Assembly: GCF_027706145.1 (NCBI RefSeq)
Contig: NZ_JAQFWW010000001.1
Span: 310,001-374,000 of the forward strand
Origin: Bacillus changyiensis
GTDB taxonomy: Bacteria > Bacillota > Bacilli > Bacillales > Bacillaceae
Reading direction: 5' to 3'
Length of the DNA: 64,000 nt
Shown: positions 26,252-34,672 of the stretch, piece after piece
How positions within the stretch are numbered: position 1 is the stretch's first letter
Layout of the letters: the number at the start of each line of letters is the position of its first letter
Made by a program: the position numbers and the translations under genes
Notes under the pieces: generated by a model
What the model was told of the DNA's origin: nothing
The model's database searches: none
Seen by the model: only the letters and a program-made list of their open reading frames with translations

Positions 26252-27754
26252 TTATTTTTTCGCCCTTAATTGGACGCGATCTTTCGGCATCAACAGAACG
26301 AATAAAAAGGCTGCTGACGCGGGTACAATGACCCATGTAAAGGTATGTACAATCGAGCTTGATAAGGCTTCCGTAATCCGATTTAAAATTTCAGGTGGAA
26401 TGGATGATCTTGCACTTGATAAAATCTGACCAGCATCATTTGGAGAAGAAAAACCCGTCATTTCAGATTGATTAAAAAAAGTTGATAATTGATCTGAAAA
26501 ACTGTTTTTCTGGATGATACCAAATACACTGGCCCCGATTGTCATACCAAGTGAGCGGACAAAGTTACTCGTTGAAGTTGCTGAGCCACGCTGGCTTTGA
26601 TCAAAATGATGAATAGCGGCCATACTCAAGACAGAGAAAGAAAACCCGACACCTAAGCCAACAACAATCATATAAAGTGTTAATAACAAACGGGGAGTTT
26701 CCATATCTAATGTACTTAATAATGAAAAACCGCTGATCAGGATAAGCCCAGAGATCATCATAATGTTTCGATAACTCATTTTTGTTGTTAAGAAACCACC
26801 AAGTTGGGCTGACACAACAGAACTGAGCATCATTGGCAAAAGAACAAGCCCTGAGTTCGTCGCAGATTCGCCATAAACGCCTTGGACAAAAATGGGGATC
26901 TGCATCGTTGCCGAAATAAATGTTCCTCCATAGAAAAAGCCGACAAGTGTACTTCCAGCAAACAGCCGGTTTTTAAACATTTGCAAAGAAACAATCGGTT
27001 CACTCACTTTTCGTTCAATCATAAAGAAACAAGTAAATAATAGAGCAGATCCTCCAAAGAGCGTGAGAATGACACTTGAATCCCAAGCATATTGTTGACC
27101 GCCAAGTTCAAGTGCGAACATGAGACATACAACTGCTCCCACAAGTGTGACGATACCAAACCAGTCAATTTTATGTTTTTCGTGCTGTTTTGCTTCTTTG
27201 TAAAATAAGAGAATCAAAATAAAAGAAATAAGACCAAGTGGTAGATTAATGTAAAAAATCCAATGCCAACTGATGTGATCTGTAATATAGGCACCGATGA
27301 GAGGGCCGAAAATACTGGATAGCCCAAAAACAGCTCCGAACAGTCCTGATACTTTGCCTCGTTTTTCAAGGGGAAAAATATCAAAGATAATTGTAAAGGC
27401 AATCGGAATGAGTGCACCACCGCCAATGCCCTGTATCGTTCTGTAGATGATCAGTTGTTCAATATTTGTTGCTGTTCCACATAAAGCAGATCCGGCCATA
27501 AACATGAGACTACCAAAAAGAAAAAAACGTTTGCGGCCATACATATCAGATAACTTCCCAAAAATCGGCATGCCAGCCATTTCGGCGACCATAAAAGCGG
27601 ATACGACCCAGACAAAACTGTCAAGTCCACCAAGATCGCCAACGATTGTGCCCATGGCAGTCACAACAATGGTGTTGTCCATTGAAGCCATAAAAATCGC
27701 CAGCAATAAACCCGCTACAATCAATCCTAACCTTTGATGTTTAGTATGTGACAA
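26252..27754 (-). CDS. DHA2-family (14-TM) MFS drug exporter
   Basis: 500 residues, TTG start ten bases after AAAGGAG. Fourteen predicted membrane helices, as in the EmrB/QacA (DHA2) class. Motif D1-like AIFMASMDNTIVVTAM at helix 1, motif A GKLSDMYGRKR between helices 2 and 3, and motif C GAVFGLSSIFGPLIGAYI in helix 5. Proton-driven efflux of hydrophobic or cationic compounds is the family role; related to B. subtilis YusP/LmrB type proteins. No regulator gene is adjacent. Substrate unknown. Confidence 0.9.
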   Translation of the reverse strand: MSHTKHQRLGLIVAGLLLAIFMASMDNTIVVTAMGTIVGDLGGLDSFVWVVSAFMVAEMAGMPIFGKLSDMYGRKRFFLFGSLMFMAGSALCGTATNIEQLIIYRTIQGIGGGALIPIAFTIIFDIFPLEKRGKVSGLFGAVFGLSSIFGPLIGAYITDHISWHWIFYINLPLGLISFILILLFYKEAKQHEKHKIDWFGIVTLVGAVVCLMFALELGGQQYAWDSSVILTLFGGSALLFTCFFMIERKVSEPIVSLQMFKNRLFAGSTLVGFFYGGTFISATMQIPIFVQGVYGESATNSGLVLLPMMLSSVVSAQLGGFLTTKMSYRNIMMISGLILISGFSLLSTLDMETPRLLLTLYMIVVGLGVGFSFSVLSMAAIHHFDQSQRGSATSTSNFVRSLGMTIGASVFGIIQKNSFSDQLSTFFNQSEMTGFSSPNDAGQILSSARSSIPPEILNRITEALSSSIVHTFTWVIVPASAAFLFVLLMPKDRVQLRAKK

Positions 27755-27954
27755 AGTAACTGCGCTCCTTTAAACAAATTCGACCTTAACATTCACGCTA
27801 AGATATTATGATTTTAAAGAAGAGCCTTCCATAAGTCAAGAAAAAATAAAACAAATGTTCGATTGTTTTATTAAAAGAAGCAGGGGAGAGACATTGAATG
27901 TTTCTACTAGACCTAAGAGGACAAGTGGGTAAACAAAACAGTAAAGGGGAAAGA

Positions 27955-28038
27955 ATGAAATTTATTCAAGACAGTAAGTTTTATGCGGTGATACTATTTC
28001 TACTAATATTAATGAAATTTCAATTCTTTTGCTGGTGA
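27955..28038 (+). CDS. Possible 27-residue hydrophobic peptide
   Basis: ATG after AAAGGGGAAAGA; sequence MKFIQDSKFYAVILFLLILMK then FQFFCW. It has a good RBS and a single hydrophobic segment but overlaps the flagellin remnant on the other strand and could be chance or a truncated gene start. No family recognised. Confidence 0.2.
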   Translation: MKFIQDSKFYAVILFLLILMKFQFFCW

Positions 28039-28227
28039 TTCTGCCTTGAAGCTTTTAACAGATATCTCAAGACCTTTAATCTGTCCTCTCAATTTTTTTG
28101 AGATCGCAAGTCCAACTTCATCATCCCCAACATGGTTGATCTGTGGACCGGAAGATATTTCTTCTGTGTGTTCCACTACAATATCTCGATGAGTGTTGTT
28201 CATGACAATGTTATGATTGATTCGCAT
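28009..28227 (-). pseudogene. Flagellin N-terminal remnant (hag-like)
   Basis: A 72-residue frame starts at ATG 28227, eight bases after GGAGG. It begins MRINHNIVMNNTHRDIV and continues SSGPQINHVGDDEVGLAISKKLRGQIKGLE, matching the flagellin D0/D1 start (MRINHNIAALNT; SSGLRINRAGDDAAGLAIS; MRGQIRGL). Then it diverges (ISVKSFKAESPAKELKFH) and stops, so the central domain and C-terminal helix needed for filament assembly and secretion are absent; nothing flagellin-like was found downstream. Probably a truncated duplicate of hag, although an intact RBS and frame leave open a small expressed protein. Confidence 0.7.
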
Positions 28228-28332
28228 GTTTTTTGCCTCCACATATTTTGAGAGATTTGTTAAAGACCCCTGACATTTATTGTATCGACATCTTTTAAAT
28301 ATTTTTAAAAAGGGATAATCAGGAAAATAAGG

Positions 28333-28650
28333 ATAATCCCCCGATAACAGTCGGAGGATTTGTAAAAGTTAATGTAAGCATAAAAGCACTACGTATTTAG
28401 GCAAACCAATAGCATGAATATGACATGGGTCATGGCTTCATTTATGATTTGTTTGCTTAACGGAGTCGGCAAGAAATTTCATGATCCTGACTGACAGCTA
28501 CAGGCTTGAATGTAGTCGTTCATTTTGCACAAATTTAATCTTTGAGTGGATGGTCTAAAAATAGACAACATTTCCATTTATATCAATCATTTTCCCGAAT
28601 AATTGACAACTATAAAAGTATACTTGTTCTTGCTCATATTTACAATAAGA
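28333..28650 (-). pseudogene. Decayed, internally deleted copy of the MFS gene at 30894-32321
   Basis: 28333-28360 repeats the terminator region found at 30858-30890 (shared CAGTCGGAGGATTTG). 28395-28490 repeats the end of the MFS coding sequence (GGCAAACCAATA, GGGTCAT-GCTTCATT-ATGATTTGTTT, GGCAAGAAA). 28541-28645 repeats the upstream region at 32380-32481 (GACAACTATAAAAGTATACT, GTTCTT, ATATTTACAA). The order and orientation equal those of the intact gene, with about 1.3 kb of the middle missing. The minus-strand promoter is preserved: TTGTAA at 28640-28645, 17-base spacer, TATACT at 28617-28622. Confidence 0.75.
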
Positions 28651-28725
28651 CTTTAAAACCAATACAAAAGTCCTGCTTGATGGGAAAATTGTTTAAACTT
28701 GGTGAAAAGGGGGATCTTCATTGGT

Positions 28726-29592
28726 TTATCTATCCGTTAATTCACCAGTTCGATCAGTAATGATTTTTAATCCTTTTTGTGGTACGGAAATGAGAATTTC
28801 TTTCCCAGAAACACCATCGATGTTTTGAATGTCGGCAATCTTCCAAGCTCCACTTCCAATCTGATAGTTTTTAGTCGTTTTGTTATAATCCCGGATTAAA
28901 AAAACAGATTGATATGTTTTTAGAATGATTTCCCCGCCATGCTTCCCATCGGTGTCTTGAACATCGTGAAAAGTCCATGAAAAATACGGAATTTCATAGT
29001 TTTTAAATGTATTCGATCTGTCATTGAGAATATAAAGCTTTTGACCAACTGTAACGATTAATTCAGCTCCGGCTTTACCATCTGTGTCTGCTGCTTTGAC
29101 AAGATTCCAAAATCCACCGTTTCCGGGTGGAACGACATGTTCTTTAAAAGATGCAGTGCGGTCATTAATAATCATGATTTTATTACTGGCGATTACAATC
29201 ACTTCTCCACCAGGCTGCCCGTCTGTATCAGCTACATGGGTAATCGCCCAATTGCCGTATGAAACAGAATATTGCTTTGTTTTTTTCGTTTTATGGTGAA
29301 TGATAGTTGTTGTTTTGCCGCTTGCAACAACCAATTCATCACCACTCATCCCGTCTGTGTCTGCAACTTTAGCAAGCGCCCAGCTGGCACTGGAAATCGG
29401 ATATGTTGTTTTTTTCCCATTTGCTTCATCTACTTCAATTGAACTGACGACATTATAAACCGCTTCTTTCATACCATCACCGTTTAAATCCCAAGAACCA
29501 AGATATACTTTATCTAAAGCAGCAGACGGTGTTTGAAAAATAAACAATGAGCTGATGAATAGGCTTAATAATAAACAAATCTGCTTTTTCAT
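28726..29592 (-). CDS. Secreted FG-GAP/VCBS-like repeat protein
   Basis: 288 residues, RBS AAGGAGG. Cleavable signal peptide (MKKQICLLLSLFISSLFIF, cleavage near PSAALDK). The mature part opens with YLGSWDLNGDGMKEAVYNV, then about five repeats of about 45 residues, each with a turn like DTDGxxGxElIv followed by a beta strand and an IxDR or IxHxT stretch. The Asp/Gly loops resemble Ca-binding FG-GAP/VCBS repeats of beta-propellers. Extracellular; function unknown (adhesion, wall or coat association are guesses). It is the second gene of a tandem pair with a 17-base gap. Confidence 0.82.
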   Translation of the reverse strand: MKKQICLLLSLFISSLFIFQTPSAALDKVYLGSWDLNGDGMKEAVYNVVSSIEVDEANGKKTTYPISSASWALAKVADTDGMSGDELVVASGKTTTIIHHKTKKTKQYSVSYGNWAITHVADTDGQPGGEVIVIASNKIMIINDRTASFKEHVVPPGNGGFWNLVKAADTDGKAGAELIVTVGQKLYILNDRSNTFKNYEIPYFSWTFHDVQDTDGKHGGEIILKTYQSVFLIRDYNKTTKNYQIGSGAWKIADIQNIDGVSGKEILISVPQKGLKIITDRTGELTDR

Positions 29593-29609
29593 AAGACGTC
29601 CTCCTTAAG

Positions 29610-30488
29610 TTATTTTTTAAGATTCTTTATTGTTTCTGTTCGGTCGATTACCATTTTTCGGTTTGAATTCGGAATATCGATCAGGACTTCCGCTCCAGCG
29701 ATACCGTCAACATCTGTAATCTCACGAACTGACCAAACCCCGTTTTTGGTGATTTGATATGTTTTTTTCACACCGCTTCTATCTCTAACAATCATAAGAT
29801 GATCACCGACAGACATGATCACTTCTGCTCCTGATTTGCCATCAGTGTCTATCACACCTTCAATTTTCCAGTACTGTGCGGACGTTGAGATTGGATATGT
29901 TTTTATCCTCTTCATTCCGTCATAGATGATTTTAAGATCATTTCCTGCTTTAACAACAATTTCACTGCCTGGTTGCTGATTTGTATCGTCAATGCCCCCG
30001 ACATACCAGACACCATTTGTTATATAATATTCGTGCGTATTTCTTAAACTGTCGCTGATGACTTTTAAATTGGCACCAGCAGTCACAATGACTTCATCAC
30101 CACCGCGATGATCCGTGTTTGAAGTACTAACGACTTCCCACATTCCATTAAAAACTGGATATTCAGTCGAGTACTTCCCTTTATAATGAATGATTTGAAG
30201 ATGATCTCCCGCTTTCACTATCAGTTCATCACCTTGGGTACCGTTCGTATTTGCAACCGTTGCCAGGTGCCAAACTGGATTGGAAATAGGGAACTTTGTT
30301 GATTGTCCTTGGCTGACAACTTCAATCGCTGTACCGTTGTAATTAAACACTTGTTCAAGTTTTCCATTCCCATTTAAATCCCAAGAACCAAGATAATTTC
30401 GTACCGCCGCATATCCGCTAGAAGGAAAAAGGTTAAAGAATAAGAACGTACAAGCAAGCATACTAGAAAAAAAAACGGTTTTTTTCAT
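29610..30488 (-). CDS. Secreted FG-GAP/VCBS-like repeat protein, paralogue
   Basis: 292 residues from ATG 30488 (AAAGGAG, eight-base spacing; the longer frame to 30521 lacks an RBS). Signal peptide MKKTVFFSSMLACTFLFFNL with cleavage near SGYAA, then YLGSWDLNGNGKLEQVFNYNG and about five repeats built like those of its neighbour: DTNQQPGSEIVVKAG, DTDGKSGAEVIMSVG, DVDGIAGAEVLIDI. Same architecture and length as the downstream gene, so a tandem duplication; probably co-transcribed. Placed between the intact and the decayed MFS copies. Confidence 0.82.
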   Translation of the reverse strand: MKKTVFFSSMLACTFLFFNLFPSSGYAAVRNYLGSWDLNGNGKLEQVFNYNGTAIEVVSQGQSTKFPISNPVWHLATVANTNGTQGDELIVKAGDHLQIIHYKGKYSTEYPVFNGMWEVVSTSNTDHRGGDEVIVTAGANLKVISDSLRNTHEYYITNGVWYVGGIDDTNQQPGSEIVVKAGNDLKIIYDGMKRIKTYPISTSAQYWKIEGVIDTDGKSGAEVIMSVGDHLMIVRDRSGVKKTYQITKNGVWSVREITDVDGIAGAEVLIDIPNSNRKMVIDRTETIKNLKK

Positions 30489-30857
30489 AGCACTAACTCC
30501 TTTTTTGTCATTTATAAACAAAAACTAATTTCTATATCATCATTTGTTTATCCTTCTAAATATTTCAATACGGTAGTTTAGATGGGGAAGATAACCTTAG
30601 AAAATATAATGGAGGCAGTTAAACAGTCGCTAAAAATCCACAAGACAGATTTGTTCTGAATCGAGACCCAGAAAGTAAGAAACCGTCCAACATTGAAGAG
30701 GGGGGACTTGACCGATTTGTAGTAAAAAGATATTGATACGAATACATACTTTAAGCCTAGAAAAATCGTAAGTACATAAGAGAGGCTACTGTTCATTACT
30801 GTCAAGTTTACTCTGTTCCCAAGAAGCTCCGACTGCACACGAGGATCAGAAAATAAC
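30489..30857 (+). other. Non-coding or decayed stretch upstream of FG-GAP genes
   Basis: About 370 bases with no convincing gene. A plus-strand frame from ATG near 30581 (MGKITLENIMEAVKQSLK, then IHKTDLF and a stop) reads like a gene start that is quickly interrupted, so this may be gene debris. It must also hold the promoter of the FG-GAP pair, which I could not place. Confidence 0.3.
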
Positions 30858-30890
30858 AAAACCCCCGACAACAGTCGGAGGATTTGTTTA
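30858..30890 (-). terminator. Terminator of second MFS gene (minus strand)
   Basis: On the minus strand, CCTCCGAC-TGTT-GTCGGGGG followed by TTTTG, directly after the stop codon. A diverged copy occurs at 28335-28362 in the decayed MFS remnant. Confidence 0.85.
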
Positions 30891-30893
30891 AAG

Positions 30894-32321
30894 TTAAGGT
30901 TGGTTACTATCAGGTGAAACTGCTTTTCTAATAAATAATGTAATCACAAAAGCAATACCGCATAAAGCCAAGGCAAACCAATAGGCATGGTGCAGACCGT
31001 GGGTCATCGCTTCATTGATGATTTGTTTACTTAATGGCGCTTGCTGTTCGGCAAGAAAACTTTGTTTCCCTTGACTCATGATACTGACAAAAACGGAAAC
31101 CCCTAGTGCACCAGCGACAGGCTGTAATGTGTTGGCGATTGCCGTTCCATGTGGATATAAATGTTTTGGCAGTTCATTTAAAGCATTGGTTTGTGCAGGC
31201 ATCATGATCGCAGAAATGGACAGCATTAAGACGATATATATGATCATGAAAGACCAAATTGGGACAGCTGGGCTTATTTTACTAAAGAAGAACATAACAC
31301 CGGTTAAAACAATCGCACCAGGTATGATCAGTTTTCGTGGTCCAAATCTATCAAATAAAGTACCCATGACCGGTGACATTAATCCATTTAATAATGCACC
31401 TGGCAAGAGTAATAACCCTGCAGTTTTTGCAGAAACACCCATAGGTCCCTGTAAATACATTGGCATTACAATTTCAGAAGCAAACATCGCCATAATGACA
31501 ATCACAAATAAACAGATACCGCGTGCATAATTTTTATAAGCAAATACGCGTACATCCAATAATGGTTCATCTAATTTCAATTGCCGGAGCACAAAGATGA
31601 ATAAGCTAATCAGACTTATGATCATAAGTGAAATAACAGTAACAGAACGAAAACCTTCCGAAGTTTCTCCAGCACTACTAAAGCTATAGACAATTCCTCC
31701 AATCCCAATTGTTGAAAGAATAATCGATAAAATATCAGCTTTGGGACGTGTAACCTCTCCGACATTTTGCAAATATTTAAACGCAAACAGAATAGAAAAG
31801 ACCACGAAAGGAATCACGCTAATAAACAGCCAGCGCCAACCTAAAATGTCAACAATGACTCCTGATAAAGTGGGTCCGATTGCCGGAGCAAACATTATCA
31901 CTAATCCGAAAGTCCCCATTATTTTCCCGCGAACTTCAGGGGGATAAATTAACAATAACGCATTCATCACGATAGGAATCAACAACCCAGTGCCCACAGC
32001 CTGTATCATCCGTCCAGCTAACAGCATTGGAAAATTAATCGCACAAGCAGCAGTGATCGTTCCTAACAAAAAAACAGTCATGACCCCGATAAACATTTGT
32101 CTTGTCGTAAATGATTGGATAAGTAATGCAGATATTGGCATTAAAATACCCATGACCAGCATAAAACCTGTTGCCAACCATTGAACAGTTGAAGCATTAA
32201 CACTAAACACCGCCATAATCTCTGTTAAAGCAATGTTAAGTAAAGTTTCATTTAATATTGAAAAAAATGCACCGATCATAAAGGTGATCAGTATCGCTTT
32301 TGAATTAATCTTCTGATCCAT
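30894..32321 (-). CDS. DHA2-family MFS drug exporter (LmrB/EmrB type)
   Basis: 475 residues, RBS GAGGAGGAATGGT. About fourteen membrane helices. Motif near helix 1 FFSILNETLLNIALTEIM, motif A replaced by ALLIQSFTTRQ (the usual acidic residue and GRR are missing, as in many LmrB-like proteins), and motif C FGLVIMFAPAIGPTLSGVIVD in helix 5. Drug or lincomycin-type efflux by proton exchange is the family role; substrate unknown. Own promoter upstream and terminator downstream. A deleted copy lies 2.5 kb away at 28333-28650. Confidence 0.9.
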   Translation of the reverse strand: MDQKINSKAILITFMIGAFFSILNETLLNIALTEIMAVFSVNASTVQWLATGFMLVMGILMPISALLIQSFTTRQMFIGVMTVFLLGTITAACAINFPMLLAGRMIQAVGTGLLIPIVMNALLLIYPPEVRGKIMGTFGLVIMFAPAIGPTLSGVIVDILGWRWLFISVIPFVVFSILFAFKYLQNVGEVTRPKADILSIILSTIGIGGIVYSFSSAGETSEGFRSVTVISLMIISLISLFIFVLRQLKLDEPLLDVRVFAYKNYARGICLFVIVIMAMFASEIVMPMYLQGPMGVSAKTAGLLLLPGALLNGLMSPVMGTLFDRFGPRKLIIPGAIVLTGVMFFFSKISPAVPIWSFMIIYIVLMLSISAIMMPAQTNALNELPKHLYPHGTAIANTLQPVAGALGVSVFVSIMSQGKQSFLAEQQAPLSKQIINEAMTHGLHHAYWFALALCGIAFVITLFIRKAVSPDSNQP

Positions 32322-32452
32322 ACCATTCCTCCTCTAATTATGATTTTACCGATATGTTTAGTATGTTTATTTCTTATATGAGGATGGGCTAAAATAAACG
32401 ACTTTCTCCACCTCCATTTACCATTTTCCCCGCACGATGGGACAACTATAAA

Positions 32453-32481
32453 AGTATACTAGTTCTTTTTTATATTTACAA
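32453..32481 (-). promoter_or_regulatory. SigA-type promoter of second MFS gene
   Basis: Minus strand: TTGTAA (32481-32476), 17-base spacer, TATACT (32458-32453), about 130 bases before the start codon. The same elements with the same spacing survive in the decayed copy near 28617-28645, which supports their importance. Confidence 0.6.
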
Positions 32482-32820
32482 CAAATGTTCTGCCAATCTT
32501 AAAGCTTGATATTTTATCTAATCATGTGAAATTTTCAACCAAGGGAGGATTGCCATGCAGAAACTGGTGGACATACGATGGAGATTATCTATAATTTTGC
32601 TATCGATACGTTTAATCAATAATTCCTGAAATTGAAATGAACCAGATGATGACGAGAATGCAAGTGGAAAAACCACTTCAGTTGATCGTTGATCAAAGCT
32701 CAGAAGGTTATATTCAGAAAAACTGCTCTGTATATTTTAACGGGAACACATGTTAAAAGTCATTCACATTTTAAAAAGTGAATGCAATCATAAGTAGAAC
32801 AAATTCGACATTAAAAAGCT
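32482..32820 (+). other. Intergenic stretch with probable gene debris
   Basis: About 340 bases. Plus-strand AAGGGAGGATTGCC-ATG near 32554 looks like a gene start (MQKLVDIRWRLS...), but the frame stops after 24 codons; a neighbouring frame (PEIEMNQMMTRMQVEKPLQL) reads coding-like for some 45 codons to about 32755. This fits a frameshifted small gene, perhaps a lost regulator of the MFS gene. A CATTCAC/GTGAATG hairpin lies at 32760-32783. Confidence 0.3.
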
Positions 32821-32858
32821 CAAAAGCGGCGTCACTACATAACGAGTGAACGCCACTT
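32821..32858 (-). terminator. Terminator of ABC exporter operon (minus strand)
   Basis: Minus-strand hairpin AAGTGGCGTTCACT / AGTGACGCCGCTT (one bulge) followed by TTGAGCTTTTT, next to the stop codon. Confidence 0.7.
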
Positions 32859-32863
32859 CTTGT

Positions 32864-34672
32864 CTAGCTGACAGCTTCATCCTTAGAAAATTGACTAAAA
32901 TATAAATCAGCGTAAAAGCCATTTTGCCGGAGAAGTTCTTCATGGTCTCCTTTTTCAATGATGCTTCCGTTGTTCATCACCAAAATTAAATCTGCATCTT
33001 TAATGGTAGAGAGACGGTGAGCGATCACAAAACTAGTTCGGTTTTTCATTAGTTCGTTCATGGCTTGTTGAATATTCATTTCTGTTCGGGTATCAACACT
33101 GCTTGTTGCTTCATCAAGAATTAAAATTTTCGGGTTTGCTAAAATCGCGCGGGCGATCGTTAATAATTGTCTTTGCCCTTGTGAAATATTTTGCGCATCC
33201 TCACTTAATATGGTGTCATAACCATCAGGAAAAGTACGGATAAAGTCATCTGCATAAGCGTTTTTTGCCGCTTGAATGATTTCCTCGTTTGTTGCATCTT
33301 CACGCCCATAAGCAATATTGTCGCGGATTGTTCCATTAAAAAGCCAAGTATCTTGAAGGACCATTGCAAACATACTTCTCACTTGTTCCCGTGACAGCTC
33401 GCTCAGATTTATCCCACCGATTTTGATTGTCCCACTGCTTACTTCATAAAACCGCATCAGTAAATTAATAATTGTCGTTTTCCCAGCCCCAGTCGGCCCA
33501 ACAATCGCAATCGTTTGGCCTTCTTTGACAGCAAGATTTAAATCATGAATAACAGGAGTGGCGACATCATATCCGAATGTAACATGTTCAAATAAAACAT
33601 CACCTGTTAATTTCTCAGTGTCGACAGCCGCAGGGCTTTCTCGTTTTTCTTCTTCTTCATCTAAAAGGTTAAAGACCCGTTCTGCTGAAGCAATAGCTGA
33701 TTGAATGGTATTGGCAATTCCTGCAACTTGAATGAGAGGCTGTGAAAACTGTTGTGTGTATTGAATAAAAGCTTGAACACCACCGATTAACAAACTTCCA
33801 TTTAAAACAAAAATCCCCCCCATAATGCTAACAAAAACATAACCGAGGTTTCCGATAAATGTCATCATCGGCATCATTAATCCAGAAGTAAATTGTGCCT
33901 TCCAACCGGAAGCGTATAAACGTTCATTCATTTGATCAAATTGCTGAATTGCTTTATCCTCATGACCAAATGCTTTGACTTCTTGATGGCCGGTAAACAT
34001 TTCTTCAACATGGCCATTCATTGCACCAAGTTGTTTTTGCTGGTCAGCAAAGTGTTTTTGTGAGAATGATGCGATCAGTCTGACTGCAAGCATACTTAGT
34101 GGAATTGTGATACATACAACCAGCGTCAAGACTGGGCTGATCAACAGCATCATGATGATGATCCCAACAATAGTGATCACCGATGTGATCATTTGTGTCA
34201 GTGCCTGCTGAAGTGAAGTATTAATAGTATCAATATCATTCACCGCCCGGCTAAGTGTATCTCCATGTGAATGTTGATCAAAATATTTCAAAGGAAGGCG
34301 CGTCAGTTTTTCGTTGACTTCTTGACGCAATTCAAAAATTGTTTTTTGAGCAACTCCGGCCATGAGATACTGTTGTAAGAAAGTAAAGAAGGCAGAAAGT
34401 AAATAAAGTCCCGCTAAGATCAGCATAAGCCGGCCGAGAAAATGAAACTGAACAGCTGTTCCTTTGCTAAAACTTGCAAAGAGAGAGGAGGTTGCATCCC
34501 CAAGTAGCTTGGGACTGATCACATTAAATAAAGTTGATAAAATCGCAGCAAGAGCGACAAATACGAGTTGAAATGTCCGCGGCTTTAAATAACCGGCAAG
34601 TCTTAGCAGTGTTTTCTTAAATTCTTTTGGTTTCCGTGAGAAGGAGACTTGATGCTCTTGTTTTTGCTTCAT
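32864..34672 (-). CDS. ABC exporter half-transporter, second subunit (YfiC-like)
   Basis: 602 residues. Six-helix ABC membrane domain (about 30-330; VISPKLLGDATS, SRAVNDIDTINTSLQQALTQM) then an ATPase domain: Walker A VGPTGAGKTT, Q-loop VLQDTWLFNGT, signature NISQGQRQLL, Walker B ILILDEATSSVDTRTE and H-loop AHRLST. The signature and the Glu after Walker B are canonical, so this is the catalytically complete partner of a heterodimer. Start codon overlaps the previous gene by four bases. Pair resembles B. subtilis YfiB/YfiC or LmrCD-type multidrug exporters. Confidence 0.92.
   Translation of the reverse strand: MKQKQEHQVSFSRKPKEFKKTLLRLAGYLKPRTFQLVFVALAAILSTLFNVISPKLLGDATSSLFASFSKGTAVQFHFLGRLMLILAGLYLLSAFFTFLQQYLMAGVAQKTIFELRQEVNEKLTRLPLKYFDQHSHGDTLSRAVNDIDTINTSLQQALTQMITSVITIVGIIIMMLLISPVLTLVVCITIPLSMLAVRLIASFSQKHFADQQKQLGAMNGHVEEMFTGHQEVKAFGHEDKAIQQFDQMNERLYASGWKAQFTSGLMMPMMTFIGNLGYVFVSIMGGIFVLNGSLLIGGVQAFIQYTQQFSQPLIQVAGIANTIQSAIASAERVFNLLDEEEEKRESPAAVDTEKLTGDVLFEHVTFGYDVATPVIHDLNLAVKEGQTIAIVGPTGAGKTTIINLLMRFYEVSSGTIKIGGINLSELSREQVRSMFAMVLQDTWLFNGTIRDNIAYGREDATNEEIIQAAKNAYADDFIRTFPDGYDTILSEDAQNISQGQRQLLTIARAILANPKILILDEATSSVDTRTEMNIQQAMNELMKNRTSFVIAHRLSTIKDADLILVMNNGSIIEKGDHEELLRQNGFYADLYFSQFSKDEAVS

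Noticed and set aside
28542..28760. 72-codon plus-strand frame
   Set aside because: It lies over the decayed MFS promoter copy and the end of the FG-GAP gene; the protein looks random.
30578..30871. 97-codon minus-strand frame upstream of the FG-GAP genes
   Set aside because: No RBS, no recognisable domain, and it runs across the exporter terminator; probably chance in AT-rich sequence.
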